A stretch of DNA of 64,000 nucleotides from Opeltia flavorubescens (taxonomy: Eukaryota > Ascomycota > Lecanoromycetes > Teloschistales > Teloschistaceae), in contig KE546967.1 of NCBI GenBank assembly GCA_000442125.1, positions 2,046,001 through 2,110,000 of the forward strand. Reading direction: 5' to 3'. This document shows positions 20,454-33,281 of the stretch, in pieces (position 1 is the first letter of the stretch; each line of letters starts with the position of its first letter). Both the position numbers and the translations under genes were made by a program. The notes beneath the pieces are model-generated. The model searched no databases and was not told the DNA's origin. It saw only the letters and a program-made list of their open reading frames with translations.

Positions 20454-22168
20454 TTATGTGTCGAGGTTTGCCATCATCAGCAGCTCCCTCAGTACTGCCC
20501 TGTCAATCGTGACGTTCTTCGGACCCGCCGAAGCTACCAACGTTTCGATCCCGTTTGAGGTCGCTACATCCGGGTTCGGATAGTACCAAGATGCGATCGC
20601 GATGATCACGTAAACGATCTGACCCAAAGTACACTTTCGTTAGCGCTTATTTTGACGGGGAAAGAAGTGTGAGAAATGTAAAGACTTACGACCAATAACG
20701 CCCCCTCAAGCCAATTGCTCTCTCCATCCCTCAGGAAACTCCCTACCACTAAGATGCTAAGCACAAGTAAGACAATCATAAAGATCTCGAAATTCAGATC
20801 CATGGGCTTGTTCAATATCCAGCCTACAATCACAACCAGCGGTCCATTAAACAGTGCGGTTTGAATCGAGGGGCCTAGGCAGTGGAAGAGAGCAACGTTC
20901 ATCACGCCGTCGTAAGCTTCGTCAATAGCAGTGAGGTGCTCAGCGGCTTTTTCGACGAGGGGAAGAAGGATGAGGCCGAGGAATTGGTCGGGGACGCCAC
21001 TGTGGACGACAGCTTCGATCTGCTCGACTAGGTAGATGAGAAGGAGGGTAGCGAAGACGAGGGAGATGATCAATGCCACAGTCCTAAGCAGTGTAGATTA
21101 GCAGGTAGCCGTAGCCATACAATCGTTGGAACAGCCACGCGCGCTCGATTTCCCCCAATTTAGAGGGGGTCAAATTCCAGGGCATGTGGCGAAATATAGA
21201 ATCTGAACTTACGTCTCCGTCCCCGTATATCTCATCCTGGCCTCATCCTCCTCGCGATCCAGGTCACCATGTTCGTCCCTCTCAATCACCTCACGAAGTT
21301 TACTATGCTGACTTTGGGAGTTGAACAGTAAGTAGCACCCGAACGCGATGACCAGCACAATACTCGTGACCTGCGATATCCTGAGAATGTCCTTCTGTAA
21401 CGACTCCGGCGTAAATTTCTCCTTCACAGTGACAAAGCCCAAGCCACTCTTGCCCATTGTCGTCTCTCCCTTCAATGCGCTGTAAAATGCGCTCGGGATA
21501 ACGAGACCAAAAGCCGCCACCAGGAGGAGACCACTGCCTGTCTCGGAAATTGCCGCATGAAACCTCTGGGTCGTTTTCCGAAGGCCGCCGACGAAGAAAC
21601 AAAGGCCAAGACAAAGTAGGAGATTGGTGAGGATTGATCCAAGGATAGCAGCCTGGATGATAGGTATCAGATTCCCCTCGTCTCCATTCCCCTCATCCTC
21701 CCCTTCGGCCGGCTCACGGTGCTTCACAATCAAGACGATAAACAGAATGATCTCCACTATGCTACCAAACGTCGTTTCGATCAGGGTCCCAGCAACCTTT
21801 GGCATCTTCTTCGCAAATTCTTGACCAGCGAACCCGAGTAAATTGGCGCTTGGTATCATCGCGACGTATGACAACCCGAAGATCCACAGCGGGTGAGACG
21901 GTAGGGCGTATCGGCATATGATGGCAAGTGGGACAAAGGGCCACAGGAAATTGACATATTGGGAGACAATATTGGAAGATTTGTATGTGACGCTGCAGAA
22001 ATGACGGAGGTGAAAGCCATGACGACCCGATTCACCTTCGTGGGCAACCTCTCCACGCAAGAAGGATGGGAGAAGAGCAGTGTTCTCGTTACTACCGTCG
22101 GTGGTGTCGTGAGAGTCGTGTCCGTGAGGATCACCATCGCCTGGAAACTGAGAGGTAGAACTCGGCAT
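20454..22168 (-). CDS. CAX-type cation (Ca2+)/H+ antiporter, probably vacuolar
   Basis: Three exons, 22168-21213, 21083-20690 and 20618-20454, give 504 residues. The N-terminal tail is His/Asp-rich and hydrophilic. About eleven hydrophobic segments follow, split by an acidic loop (EGEDEGNGDEGN) and by a second loop rich in charged residues (HSKLREVIERDEHGD). The two family repeats are visible: GTLIETTFGSIVEIILF near residue 125 and LLPLVEKAAEHLTAIDEAYD near 355, corresponding to the conserved c-1 and c-2 regions with their acidic residues. CAX exchangers (yeast Vcx1 and relatives) load calcium or manganese into vacuoles using the proton gradient. The sequence departs from the canonical GNxxE pattern in the first repeat, so substrate is uncertain. 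Both introns have good GTAAGT donors. Confidence 0.85.
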
Positions 22169-23196
22169 GCCTGTTAAAGTCGACTGGGCTTCGAAGGATG
22201 CAGCGTAAGGATTCCAGTAGCTGATTCAGATGATATGGTGGAATTGGAGACGCATTCTTGAAGTTTTGGGACGCCAAGGGCCTTGGGATCTTGGCATGAC
22301 GTACCCCTCCAGTGGATGATAATCTACTTCGATGTGTCGATAGTTGCTGAATGGTTATCACGCATATATGGGAGAATAGAAGTTTCTTTGTTTGATGTGG
22401 GCATCAACAGCTTCAAATGCGGCATGTGTAAGATGATTTACTCAATTCATATAGGCCAATCAGGCGTGTCGGCATTATTCACTATGCCAAGACACGGCTT
22501 TTGAGGCGCACTATCACCAATCGAGTAATAGCCCTTCCCGTCATACCAACATGACGCCAGGTCTGACTTTCCACTCAACACAGTCTCTCATGCTGCGGGG
22601 AGGCCAGTGCATGACTGGATATATAAGAGCTGGGGAGCGCAAGGCCTTGAGGACTCACGATACTTAAGTATTTCTGCGGGTGTATCATTTGCGAAGTCAT
22701 CATGAACGCCGTCAAAGCCGGCCTTGTGACACAATTGACCGAGTTGGAATCGAAAAGCTTTTCGTCTAGATTGGCATGCTTCACCCTCGAATTGCTCGTG
22801 TGTGTCGAGCAACAGCTCATGACTTTCTTACATTGTTCCTGCACATTTCTTGTAAACAGAGAGCTCTGGTAACATCATTTACGTAGTTTAGCTTCTCTTT
22901 TGGATTATGTCCGCCATCAATGACCAATGTAAAAGGTCATAAGCTACCGCAATAACGGTCGTAATGAACAAGATATATATACTTGAGTTTCTTTTCATGA
23001 CTGTGGTTATCAGCAAGATTCTCCTTCATAGAGATATTTCCTCGTTCTCCAGCTCTCTCGCCGACATTTTCAAGTTTGTAAGAGGGTCTTAGGCTTGGGC
23101 AGTGCTGGATGAACCGACTCTTACTTCCGCTTCTTTCCTTTACTCCCAAATTATTTTCTCCTTTCGTTAGGATCCACCTCTAGAATATCAATTGAG
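22169..23196. other. Divergent intergenic region, 1.0 kb
   Basis: It separates the antiporter (minus) from the type II membrane protein (plus) and so should hold both promoters. No gene is supported. Confidence 0.55.
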
Positions 23197-24537
23197 ATGG
23201 CTACTGCAACTCCTAGGCGTGGGCTTCAAGCCTTGATTATTCTTCTTGTGTCAGTCCTACTCTTACTTTCTACCATCTACTACGGACTATCTTCATTGCA
23301 TCAAAGTCTGGTTCGCTTTCCTGTAGAGACACCCTCAGCGTTCGCTGTAGGTCATGATACTAAGAACAGCTTAATACTGCCACATGCGCACCCTGAGGTC
23401 AATTTTGATGTCTCCTCGTCTCATGGCTTTGTACAAGACAAGCGTGCTACTCCAGAAGAAAGAGCATTCGACGCCTTCAAAGACAAAGGTAAGACCGCGC
23501 TGGACAATATCGAGGCAGCTCACAGAAATTGCACATCGCCTGCCTATGAATTTTCACCGGGTGCGATCGCCAATGGCTGGACTCGGATCGATGCGAAACA
23601 GAAAAACTACTCCGAAAGCTGGGATGAAGCTTTCGGAGACTTGCTAGGACATGACAAGATTCCTACATCGCAACAGAGCTTGTACACCGAGATCTATCAA
23701 GACAAGACTTTCATCAATCTGAAAGGGGATAATGTTGCGGTATGTAAACCCAAATCGACAGTCACGAATTTTCAACCAATTCTTTGGCAGGCCTTTGAAG
23801 CAAAAGCTTGGTACAAGCAATACTACATCCCTTCGATAAACGCCATCATTATCGGCGACATGAACAGTCCAGCGAACCAAGTCAAACGACGCTTCCGAGC
23901 CATACTTAAACAAACCCCACCATCCAATGAAGTCATCAACGAACAATGGGTGCCGCCATTGAACCGCTGGTCTGACGTTACCTGGACCCTGTGGAAGCAA
24001 CTGTCGAACGATAACCGCAATCTCCGTTTCATCGCCCATGATAATGTCGCCAATCTACAAACCGAACATACGATGGAGTTCATCTTCGAAAAACACGCTG
24101 GACCCGGTTCTGACGTGGAGCCACCCGGGGACGCCCCTTCGGCGCAGCACGCGATGGGGAATGATTCCGACACCGAGATGGGCTCACCGGACGATGGGAC
24201 AGGTGATTCCGACGAAGAGGAAGGTTCGACAGAAGAGGAGGATGAACCGGAGTGGCCGGGCTTGAGCTTTGGCATGGATTCCGATGAAGGGAAGGCGTTG
24301 CTGGGGACACCGAATGGGATTGGGACTGCAAGATTGCTTATTGATCGTGCGGCACAGTTGGGAAGGAGGGAGCTAAAGGTTTATATGTTTGCGAGGCATG
24401 ATGGGAAGTATTGTATGCTTTGGGATATGGCTCCTCCTGGACATGTTTCTTCCCCTGGTCATGGTGGGAAGAAGCGTAGGGTGCAACGATGGGGGCGCCG
24501 ATATGGGCGGAAGGTGGGAGGATCGGAGAGCATCTGA
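23197..24537 (+). CDS. Predicted type II membrane protein, unknown family
   Basis: Open frame of 446 residues. A short basic head (ATPRRG) precedes one TM helix at about residues 12-32, so the rest is likely lumenal or extracellular. N-glycosylation sequons (NCTS, NYSE) fit this. A conserved-looking domain occupies about 75-285. A long acidic linker (GDSDEEEGSTEEEDEPEW) comes next, followed by a C-terminal segment (LLIDRAAQLGRRELKVYMF) and a very basic tail. A 51-nt segment at 23740-23790 has intron ends (GTATGT...TGGCAG) and is 3n, so the protein may be 429 residues after splicing; I think splicing is more likely than not. I do not recognise a family or function. Confidence 0.72.
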   Translation: MATATPRRGLQALIILLVSVLLLLSTIYYGLSSLHQSLVRFPVETPSAFAVGHDTKNSLILPHAHPEVNFDVSSSHGFVQDKRATPEERAFDAFKDKGKTALDNIEAAHRNCTSPAYEFSPGAIANGWTRIDAKQKNYSESWDEAFGDLLGHDKIPTSQQSLYTEIYQDKTFINLKGDNVAVCKPKSTVTNFQPILWQAFEAKAWYKQYYIPSINAIIIGDMNSPANQVKRRFRAILKQTPPSNEVINEQWVPPLNRWSDVTWTLWKQLSNDNRNLRFIAHDNVANLQTEHTMEFIFEKHAGPGSDVEPPGDAPSAQHAMGNDSDTEMGSPDDGTGDSDEEEGSTEEEDEPEWPGLSFGMDSDEGKALLGTPNGIGTARLLIDRAAQLGRRELKVYMFARHDGKYCMLWDMAPPGHVSSPGHGGKKRRVQRWGRRYGRKVGGSESI

Positions 24538-26358
24538 TGATGATACCCTCGGGAGCCTGCTTAGGAGAGGGTCATCAGACAGCTCAGGTGTGGAATATGA
24601 ACGAAGTTGTGTTCAGAATACATGTAGTCAATCTGATACTCAGCTGAATGATTTTGGGAAGCGATAAACATTGCATTGGATATAATATGACATTGCCAAA
24701 ATATCGGCTGCCGTAAAGTCTTCTCTTGGCAGCTCCGGTGAGCTGCGAATGGCTTTGCGCGAAAAGACTTGGCATCCTTTGGGGAATTTCAATGTCACTC
24801 CCTTCCCCCGTGTTTAGCCGTCTTCGTAGGCCTCAACTCAACCGCTTAATCGCCCATACCATTCGCAGTCGTCTTGCTTGGGATATTCGATCGGAATAGT
24901 GACCTACTCGTCATGTTCACGTATCAACTTCTCTCGCACCGCTATTCGCTATTCAGACATTCCATGATGAACCCTTGAAAGCGACCACTACATCATGAGC
25001 ACCGCCGCCCCATAAGGGCCTTTTTAGTATGAAGATGCCTCCTGTCATGGTGCTAGCCGTATGTCACCACTGTTCAATCCCACTTCTGACTAGTCGAGAA
25101 GGTCGGATCGTGTCAGAGCCCAGAGACCTGAAGTTCTCGAGCGGTTGTGAACGACAAGTCACCATCGATTCATGCTACGTCTCCGTCCTCCTACCTGTTC
25201 GACGTCAACTTCGACAATATCCTCGGAAGCTTTCATAATGATGACAGCCACACAGACGACCAAAGACGCCATCATCAGATTCGGCGGAGACCGGAGTCAG
25301 CATCGTGGGTCGGAAAATGGTCTTGGAAGTGGACACAATACTGGAGAAAGAGTCGGCGGTCGTTACAGGGGACACATGTTGTGATGCTGTGGCTATGGGA
25401 TCAGTGGCTTGCAGCCGTCTCCGTGATTGTCATGGGAGCAAGGACCAGACCACGAGCGCGGGCATAGCCAGGGCCACCTGGTCCTTCGACTCCAAAGCCT
25501 ATATCGGCGGTAACCAGTGCTCCTGTCAAAGCTCCACCAATGCCTCAGAGTGCAGCTCGGAACGAAGGACCAACTGCTGGCGGGTTCCAGACCTCCCAAA
25601 CCCACTGCAAATCACGCTTTCGTCACGAAGAGGAGGAAAAACAAGAGCTACAATGTATCAAGGTGAAGATGGTGCTGTAGGTTTGGAGGCTCGACAAATT
25701 AAGTAGTGACTACGCCGGTTATCACGCAGTCAGGATGAAGGGAGTGAAGAAATGGATAACCGGTCAATTGTGCAGCATGAAATAAATTGGAGGGGCCGAG
25801 CAAGCCTCTGGAAGCCCACATCCTCGGAGAAAGAGCTAGACTGGTTAGGAATGAAACAAGGAGGATCTGGCAGGGTAGTGGAATGCGAAGTCGATTAAAA
25901 GGGCGAGTTGGAAAACACTGTGTGCTAGGCGCATAGGTTGGAGGATGCTGTAGGTTAGTACTAGATAGAGTAGAAAATTTGTGAGAATGGCATTAGATTA
26001 CCAGTAAGTTGGCGGTATAAATTATTTGAATCTGTCATGCTCCTGCCAAGTCAAATTTGAATTGAATGCTCCTATGCTGCGTTGTTTACCCCTCCGTCCT
26101 CAAGTCAATTCTTCTCACAACCTCAATTTCCCACGTTTCATCGACTCTCTCCGCGTTGTCATTCAAGAGATAAATTGGCTGGGTCTCTTCTCCCTCAAGT
26201 GCCTGATAGCAGGTGAGCAGTAAGTGCTACACCGATCCTCCAGGATTGCTGATGACGAGCTCAAAAAGGTTCTCCTCATTCGATGACTATGACNCTTCTC
26301 GATGCTCATCGACCAGATTTCCTGGCAGTCCAGCAGACCAGCTACGCACATGAACGCA
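24538..26358. other. Gene-poor region, 1.8 kb, with a possible decayed gene
   Basis: No intact gene. On the minus strand around 25180-25560 two neighbouring frames look coding: one Gly-rich (GALVTADIGFGVEGPGGPGY) running to a stop near 25397, and another Ser/Thr-rich (ASQHVSPVTTADSFSSIVST) directly after it. This may be a degenerated or unsolved spliced gene. One ambiguous base lies at 26294. Confidence 0.3.
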
Positions 26359-28192
26359 TCACGGCCCCCCTTGCATCTGCAACAGCTCCTCCAGATCTTT
26401 CGACAATGGCTCCACGATGTTCGTATAGTACAACGCTTTGAACTGCACATCATCCCAGCTCTTGTCTACATCTCCAAACTCTCCAGGGAAGAAGCAAATC
26501 TGTACAACTTGGCAATAATTGGGTGGCGCCTTCTTCCTCAGCTCATTCCACCAGTCATAGAGCAGTCCTCTCCGCAGAGCAAGGTCACTCAGATCAGCAT
26601 AGGCTCGGCCGATGGACTCGACCCACGCCTCCATCGTCTTTTCTGTCCATACCTCCACAAGCAAGATACCGAGCTCGAGTAGGGCTGCCTCGGGATCATC
26701 TTCTGACCTTTGACAGCTCGTCGACTCCTCAAACCTCCCACGAATCAAAGGATGGGCTACATCGTATCCACAGTCTGCACTTCTCTCACGACGGAGCCAA
26801 ATGTCGTCTTTGGTCCAGCATTTACAAATCCATGGTGTTAGATTCAGCTGCAATAAAGAGGAAGCAATACTCAAAGCGAACCTGAATTTATCCATTGGCG
26901 AAAGGTTTGGTTTCCGACGCAATAATTCTTTGAGCTCGAGTGTGTTATGGCCTTCATTTGGCTCCAGAGGAGTTGGAGTATTCTGGACAGCGGGCCTGAA
27001 GAGACGAGAGTCTGCACTGACGAACAAAGTCCGGGGCCCTATTTCTAGGAGGACGCGACACATGTCTTGAATGGGGACATGTTGGTCTCCCTGGGTGGTA
27101 GGATCTGTATTCATGGGAAGCACAAACCTGGGCCTCTGCACTGCTTGTTGGGATAAAGGTGTCGCGCTACCAAAAAGGTATCAGTATCTATCTCATCCTG
27201 CCACCAGAGGTTATGGCACCTACGATGCAGGTAGTAGTGTCTCCGACAGATGGTTTTCAAATACAGATACATGAGTCTGATGCCAAGTCAGAAGCACGTC
27301 TCCTCGTGCAGGATCCTTTCGTAGCAATGCTATGAATGTCAGTGCTGGATGAGCGTGCGACGGTGTTGCTCTTGAAGATTGAACAGAGCAGCGGTCTTCA
27401 AGATGAAGCAGAGTCTCGTGACTCGGATGACACGACTGATCCCAGCTCGACCTCAAGGCTTTGAAGAAAGCATGTGCATGCCTTTGCACAGCGTACAGGG
27501 CTTTGGCATACCCATTTTGCTTGCTGGATGCTTTCAATTGCTTCATGTGATGGACACTGTCACTGTTACCTACGAGGCTCTCTAAGCACCCAGATAAGGT
27601 CTTGAGCTCCTCGACTGCTGTGTTGATTTGGGACTCTCTCATTATGAACTCGACTTTACCCCGGAGTCGGAAGTGTCCCCCGCTTTTATTGTGGCCATCA
27701 ACAATAGCCCGAAGGTCACGGGGATCAGCCTGGTTGCATTGTGAGCCTGCCAAACTTCCGCCCATCAAGGTCAAGCTAACGTACTCCAGGCGTTGTGAGT
27801 AGGCCAATTAGGCTTTCCGCCACATCAAGCAGGTGTTCCTCAAATTCCTCTATGATGGATTCAAATGTATCAAAAGCATCGACCCCTTCCAAGTAGGTCT
27901 TGATTCTGTTGCCGGTTTCTCCAGTCCATAATTCGTTTCGGTAGTCTTTCGGTACTTCGCCAGACCACACGTCCGGAGCCGCTGCCCCAATCACCCTGAC
28001 AAGAACTTGCTTTAAATTGGTTTGGAGGATCCTGAGTTGTCTCGCCAACTTCCCTACTTTATTCTCGTATGCTTTGCTCTTCCTTACGAGAAACAGTGTT
28101 TTTCGGAGTCCAGACCGATATTCCGTGAGTACTTGAACTACGATGGGTAATGAGGCAAGAACAAGGCCTGCAGTCTCGACACCTGTCACCAT
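26359..28192 (-). CDS. DUF7580-family protein, partner of the NLR gene
   Basis: Three exons, 28192-27785, 27729-27224 and 27166-26359, give 573 residues with in-frame junctions. The N-terminus (MVTGVETAGLVLASLPIVVQ) has the hydrophobic helix that opens many fungal HeLo-like and DUF7580 proteins, followed by a helical, charged region (LRILQTNLKQVLVRVIG). The C-terminal part carries landmarks I associate with DUF7580: FALSIASSLLQLNLTPWI, a WTKDDIW motif and ALLELGILLVEVWTEK, reminiscent of a degenerate kinase-like fold without catalytic residues. Known: such proteins are frequent in Pezizomycotina and often lie beside STAND/NLR or HET genes. It is transcribed divergently from the NLR with only 351 bp between start codons. 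A role as NLR effector or regulator is inference. Confidence 0.78.
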
Positions 28193-28543
28193 GGTTTCTC
28201 TCGACTATGTCCTTGGTAGTGAAGGCAAGCATTGAGCCTCAATGCATAGACCGCGGGGATCTTGCTTCCCCGCCTCGCGAGGCTGAAGTGCAGTATGATT
28301 GGTTGACAACTTGCTGTATGACTGCATTGCATAGTCGCTAATCAAGTCTCCGCAAGTGCCCCTCCTGCTACTCGAATAAGCTCCTCAACACAGACGATAG
28401 ACCAAAGCAGACGATCCTCTAACAGCCCGAGGGCGGACAAGATCTCTTTTTTCTCTCACGCGTGCTATTTGTCCTTAGAGCGGCGACAGGGATATCTAGA
28501 TCCCATTCACTAAAGGTTCTGGCGCGGGAGTAGAAAGGCTCAA
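28193..28543. promoter_or_regulatory. Shared divergent promoter region of the DUF7580/NLR pair
   Basis: This 351-bp spacer lies between two start codons facing away from each other and must contain both promoters. That layout allows coordinated expression. I cannot point to a specific transcription-factor site. Confidence 0.45.
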
Positions 28544-31500
28544 ATGTCGCAGGTCCGGCTGAGCAATGATCTAGCTCTCCTTGGAGATAAAGTGTTATCC
28601 GCATTTCACAAGGCTTCGAAACAGTTCATTCGTCTTCGCGATAGCCGAAATACTCCTTTGCCGTACGAAACAGCATGCCAAACCGAGGGCCAAAGATTCC
28701 AACTGTGGTGTATCAATCTTGGACTATTTCAACCTTCGCACAGATCACTTGATTACCGACTCCGCCTCAATGAAAGTGTGAGATCATTAGTTGCAGCACT
28801 ACTAAATGATCTCTGCCTTGCTTTAGATGATCGTGAGTGAGCTTATTCCATGAAACTGTCCATCGAGATTTATGTCCATTAGTCAATTCAGAACTGTCAA
28901 GAGGCATTGACGATGACACGAAACCCCATACGACTAGCATTTATGCCGCAGCCAAAGAGGACATCGACGCTCGCTTATCACCACACGACAAGCAAGATCA
29001 GGCCTCCGGTTCCTCCAGCACAGAAGCTGACGAGGAGGACTTAATGAAATTGTACCTCGAGGATGTGGTCGATATTAATGACGAGCTGATGAAAGTCGCT
29101 ATGCAGATACGCAGCCCTAATTTGAGAAAACTTCATAAGAATTTTCAACGCCGCGGAGGTGATTGTGATGAGGAGCATGGCTATACCAAAATCTTGCAGT
29201 CTTTCCGGAAGAAGGGCATTAAACAGGGCATCCTTTCGGCCAGGCGACACGCCCAGTTCTTGAATCAAACGGACCTTTGCTTGGAACTCCGAGATTCTGA
29301 CGAATTCCTTGTAGATCGATTTTCCAAGGCTAATGACCATCGACGTCAGCAATTTGAGTACTGGAAGACAAACAGGTTGCAATCTGTTAGAAGTACAACT
29401 GTTGCAGCAGCAAAAACGGATGTGGAAAATAGTGTTGCCAAACCAGTGACGCAGTCGCTGCTTACCCCCATGACAGAAGTAACGCTCGTTAAAAGTGCTC
29501 CTGCAACGATGTCGATGCCATCCGTATCACTCCTAGCCCCAGAATTCGAAGTTCGAAGTGTGCGATCGGCAAAAACACATCAAAGCCGGGGACTGACAGT
29601 TCATGAGCCTAGTGGAAACCTCATTGTCTGGCCGGAGGTGCCATCGACTGTTCACATAGGCAAAGAATTCGAATGTCCGCTATGCTATTTCCTATGCCCT
29701 CGGGAGCAGGGTTCCGGAGAAGCCTGGAGGTGGGATAGCTCAGAACAAGTCCAGTGGTATGAGTCTTTCATATGCTGACATTGGTAGGGTGCATTTGAAA
29801 CATGACCTTTCTCCCTATTCGTGCACCTATCCGGACTGTGCTCAGCCAGACGCTCTCTATGAAAGTCGCGATCAATGGATCCAGCACGAGCAATGGAACC
29901 ACGTGTGCATTTGGCGGTGTCCCAAAGACAATGCCGAATTTGATGATGTTCCTTCGTATAGAGAGCACGTTGGTAGTCAGCACCCGACGGACATGGACCA
30001 GCTACTCACGGAAGGCGTTCTTGCAACCCAGAGATTCCTTGTTGAACAACAAAGCAGGTGCTGTCCAATCTGTGACGTCGACCTTAATGGCAGTCAAGAG
30101 ATTTATGACCATATTGGCAGTCATCTGGAATCCGTGGCACTTCTAGCAATTCCGTCACTACGAGATCCTGATTCGGAATCGACGTCTGATGGAGCAACCT
30201 CAGAGGCTGCCAGAGAAGATGCAGAAGGCTCGAGGAAAAACGATTTCGACAAGACCGTGCCATTGATATTTCCCGAGAATGAACAGACCGATACCTACTC
30301 TGACAAGGGGCAAAAATCCTCCAGACTGGATTTCGGTTCCCAGCTGGCTAAATTGCCAGAACAAACGCGCGACCATTTCAGTTGGTTGGAGGACGTAACT
30401 CCGGACCAAATCCAAGAGCCCCTCTCAGAATATGATAATCGGGTAGAAAGGTTGGATACATTACGAAAGCCGTTACCTGCGAAACTGCCATGCTACATGG
30501 TACCTTGCACAAGGGATGAAAACTTCTACGGTCGTGATGATATTCTTCAGGCTTTAACCTCAATTCTTCTCCCCTCGAACGCTGGGTATTCATCGGATTC
30601 AAAGAGCGTCAAGAGTGCTTATTTAATCGGTCTCGGAGGCATTGGCAAGTCATCGATTGCCAGAGAGTTTGCCTTAACTCGAAGGAATTCTTTTGATGCT
30701 ATTTTTTGGATCACGGCAGACGGTGTTGCAAAGTTGGAACGAGGATTTGTAGAGATTGCCACCATCTTGGGTTTATCAAATTCTGCGGAGTTTTCGAATC
30801 CTGTAATCCTTCGAGAGATTGCCAAGGGCTGGCTGGAGCATACTCGAATTGGCTTCGGTCAAGACGAGAATTCTAATGTCGACAGGAATGCAAGCTGGTT
30901 AATCATCTTTGACGATGTTGATCAGCCTGAGATCTTGAAGAATTACTGGCCAGTCTCAAGCACTGGCTCGATTTTACTAACTACCCGAAACTCTGGGTTG
31001 GAATCAGTCTTGAATCATCCAATGACCCGGATTGAAGTTGAACCTTTTAACGATCAGGAGTCAGCTATACTGCTGCAGCGCCTGAGCGGGAACACTGACG
31101 AAAATGGCGCACAAGAATTGGCACACAAACTGGGTGGTCACCCTCTTGCTATTGCTCAGACCGCCAATTCTATTCGCCTCACAAAGGCTACGTTTGCCGA
31201 ATACCACGAAATAAGTGGCTACCAGCGAGATATAACAGAACTACAAGTGCTGGATACTCTACACCCAGCAGCTTTGGCTCTCCTGAACGTCTGTGCTGTT
31301 CTGGATTCTGACTGCATTCAAGAACGTATATTTACCGAAAGCATTCCCCGTCAAGATATTCTGAGCGGCTTGCTGACAAGCAAGAAAAGTTACCATGGAG
31401 TATTGAAGGCTACTTCACGCACGTCCCTAATGAAACGTCAAGGGGAAGGCAATCTCTCTATCCATCGTCTCGTTGGAAACTTAGTTTGGTCGAATTTAGA

Positions 31501-32691
31501 CTCCAGATCACGACTTGCGGTTCTTTCAGCAGCCATCGTTCTCCTGAACAAAGTTTGGGGGCCGAGCTTGACAGGCCAGAGGCATGTTCTTACTGCACAC
31601 GAAAAACACGCGGAGCTTGTTCCACACATATACAAGGTTCAGGACATCATTGAAGAGATGGACAGCAGCCTAGATGTCTCCACGAACAATCGATTCACAA
31701 GACTACTTGTGGAGGCTGGATGGTATGTCACTATATCGATGCATCTCAGATTTCATTTCTCTAACAGATTGTATTTCTTAGGTGTCAACACGAAGGGAGT
31801 GGCGATCCCGCAGCCGACAAAATTTTGAACTTGACTACAAGAATTGATCATGAAGAGGACCCTCAGCTTTGCTTCGATATGTATCATCTTCTATCGGATA
31901 TAGCTAGCGACACGAATATGGCTTCAGAAACGCTCCAGTATGCCGTGGGAATGGACGTCAATTCCACCAAATGTTCTCAATCAATGCTCCGGCAAGCAAT
32001 AGCACATAACCAGCTCGGAGTAGCAGCGGTCTTAACGAAGAACTACGATACTGCCATAAAACACTTTGTCGACTCCATCAATCGGTATAGAGATGTTCCA
32101 GAATATTGGGATGGTATGGATGAAGATCCAAGGGTGAATCTAGGCTTTGTCCACTGGATTCTTGGCGAATTGAAAAAGGCAAACCAGATACTCGAGGACT
32201 GTCTTGAAGCACGAGAGAGGCGCTTTGGAGCCCTGGACCAAGAGTCATACCATATTGGTCGAGTACTTCATGCACTGGGAAATGTTCGTTTCGATCAAGG
32301 AAGGTTAGAAGAAAGTAAGGAGCTACATGAGAATGCGCTCACGCAATATGATTGGGCTCTTGGCACAGGTCACCACAAGACAGCGGATCTCTGTCACAAG
32401 GTTGCGCAACATTGCATACGAAGACATGAGTATGTAAGAGCGGTCAAACAACTCAGGTATGCGTTGCGGATGTACCAATTTGACCGCGAGGTTCGAGCAC
32501 CGGAAATTGCGAGAACCACCTTCCTGTTCGCCATTGTGATGGGGAAACTTGGAAAGAGAGCGGTAGCTGTCAAATTTGCTCAGCAGGCTAGAAAGATGAG
32601 AAACGAGATCCTGGGCGTGGTTGAGAAGACCTTGGAGAAGAAGTTGACCGAGAAGGATTTTGATGAGCTTGTTTCGTTGTTTTCCAGATGA
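28544..32691 (+). CDS. NLR-type STAND protein: C2H2 / NB-ARC / TPR
   Basis: Four exons, 28544-28832, 28883-29729, 29788-31722 and 31782-32691, give 1326 residues. The N-terminal 250 residues match the fungal helical module with RFQLWCINLGLF and SLDYRLRLNESV. Around 360-485 there are about four zinc fingers: CPLC...HLKH, CTYPDC...HEQWNH, CPKD...H...H and CPIC...H...H. A nucleotide-binding domain follows, with P-loop GLGGIGKSS near 660, Walker B WLIIFDDVD near 752, a sensor-like SILLTTRN and a GLPL-type GGHPLAIA. The C-terminal third holds about five TPR units (e.g. GRVLHALGNVRFDQGRLEES). Fungal NLRs of this plan sense non-self or danger and trigger responses including cell death. Intron 2 is placed so that WRVHLKHDLSPYSC rebuilds the finger. 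It is divergently paired with the DUF7580 gene. Confidence 0.88.
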
Positions 32692-33281
32692 TGAACTTTT
32701 GAGGACTGGCTATATCTCGGAGGAGTGATGCGAGTCTTTCCTAATTTATGCGTACGACTCTTTTCATACTCGGAATTCAGTATCAGCTTTGAGGATTCCA
32801 TCTTTGTTTGGTACACACCGAGGAAGCAAAGACAAATCATGTCAATATGAAAGTGAAACAAAGGTACTAGGCTAACCTAAAGCCGTCTCGGATGCTGACT
32901 GGGCAATCGACCCTGATGTTATGAAAATCTTCCTGATTGATCTAGATCGATATCCCGGTTTATTTATGAGCTTTCAAATCGCGTTCCTTGAACGACGAGG
33001 ATGTTTTATTTAGGAGCATTGGGTAATTAAATTGTACCAGGAGCAGTAGTAAAAGGAGGCTGACCCGATCATCTAATCACAAGATATCTCTCCGAATCCA
33101 TTGCGATGGAAAAGTCCACCAGTGCAATGAGAAGGGCATGGGTGAGAGTGGAAAATCCATTGACCAACCTCTTTTCACACGTGAAATTAAGGGATACAGT
33201 CGATTTCGTGAGCTCATGAGAGATCTTGTATGTACACTTACACCACACACACTTACATTCGACATTTCCTACCAGCGCTCA
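32692..33281. other. Intergenic region, 0.6 kb
   Basis: The NLR gene and the MFS transporter converge here. No further gene is seen. Confidence 0.55.
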
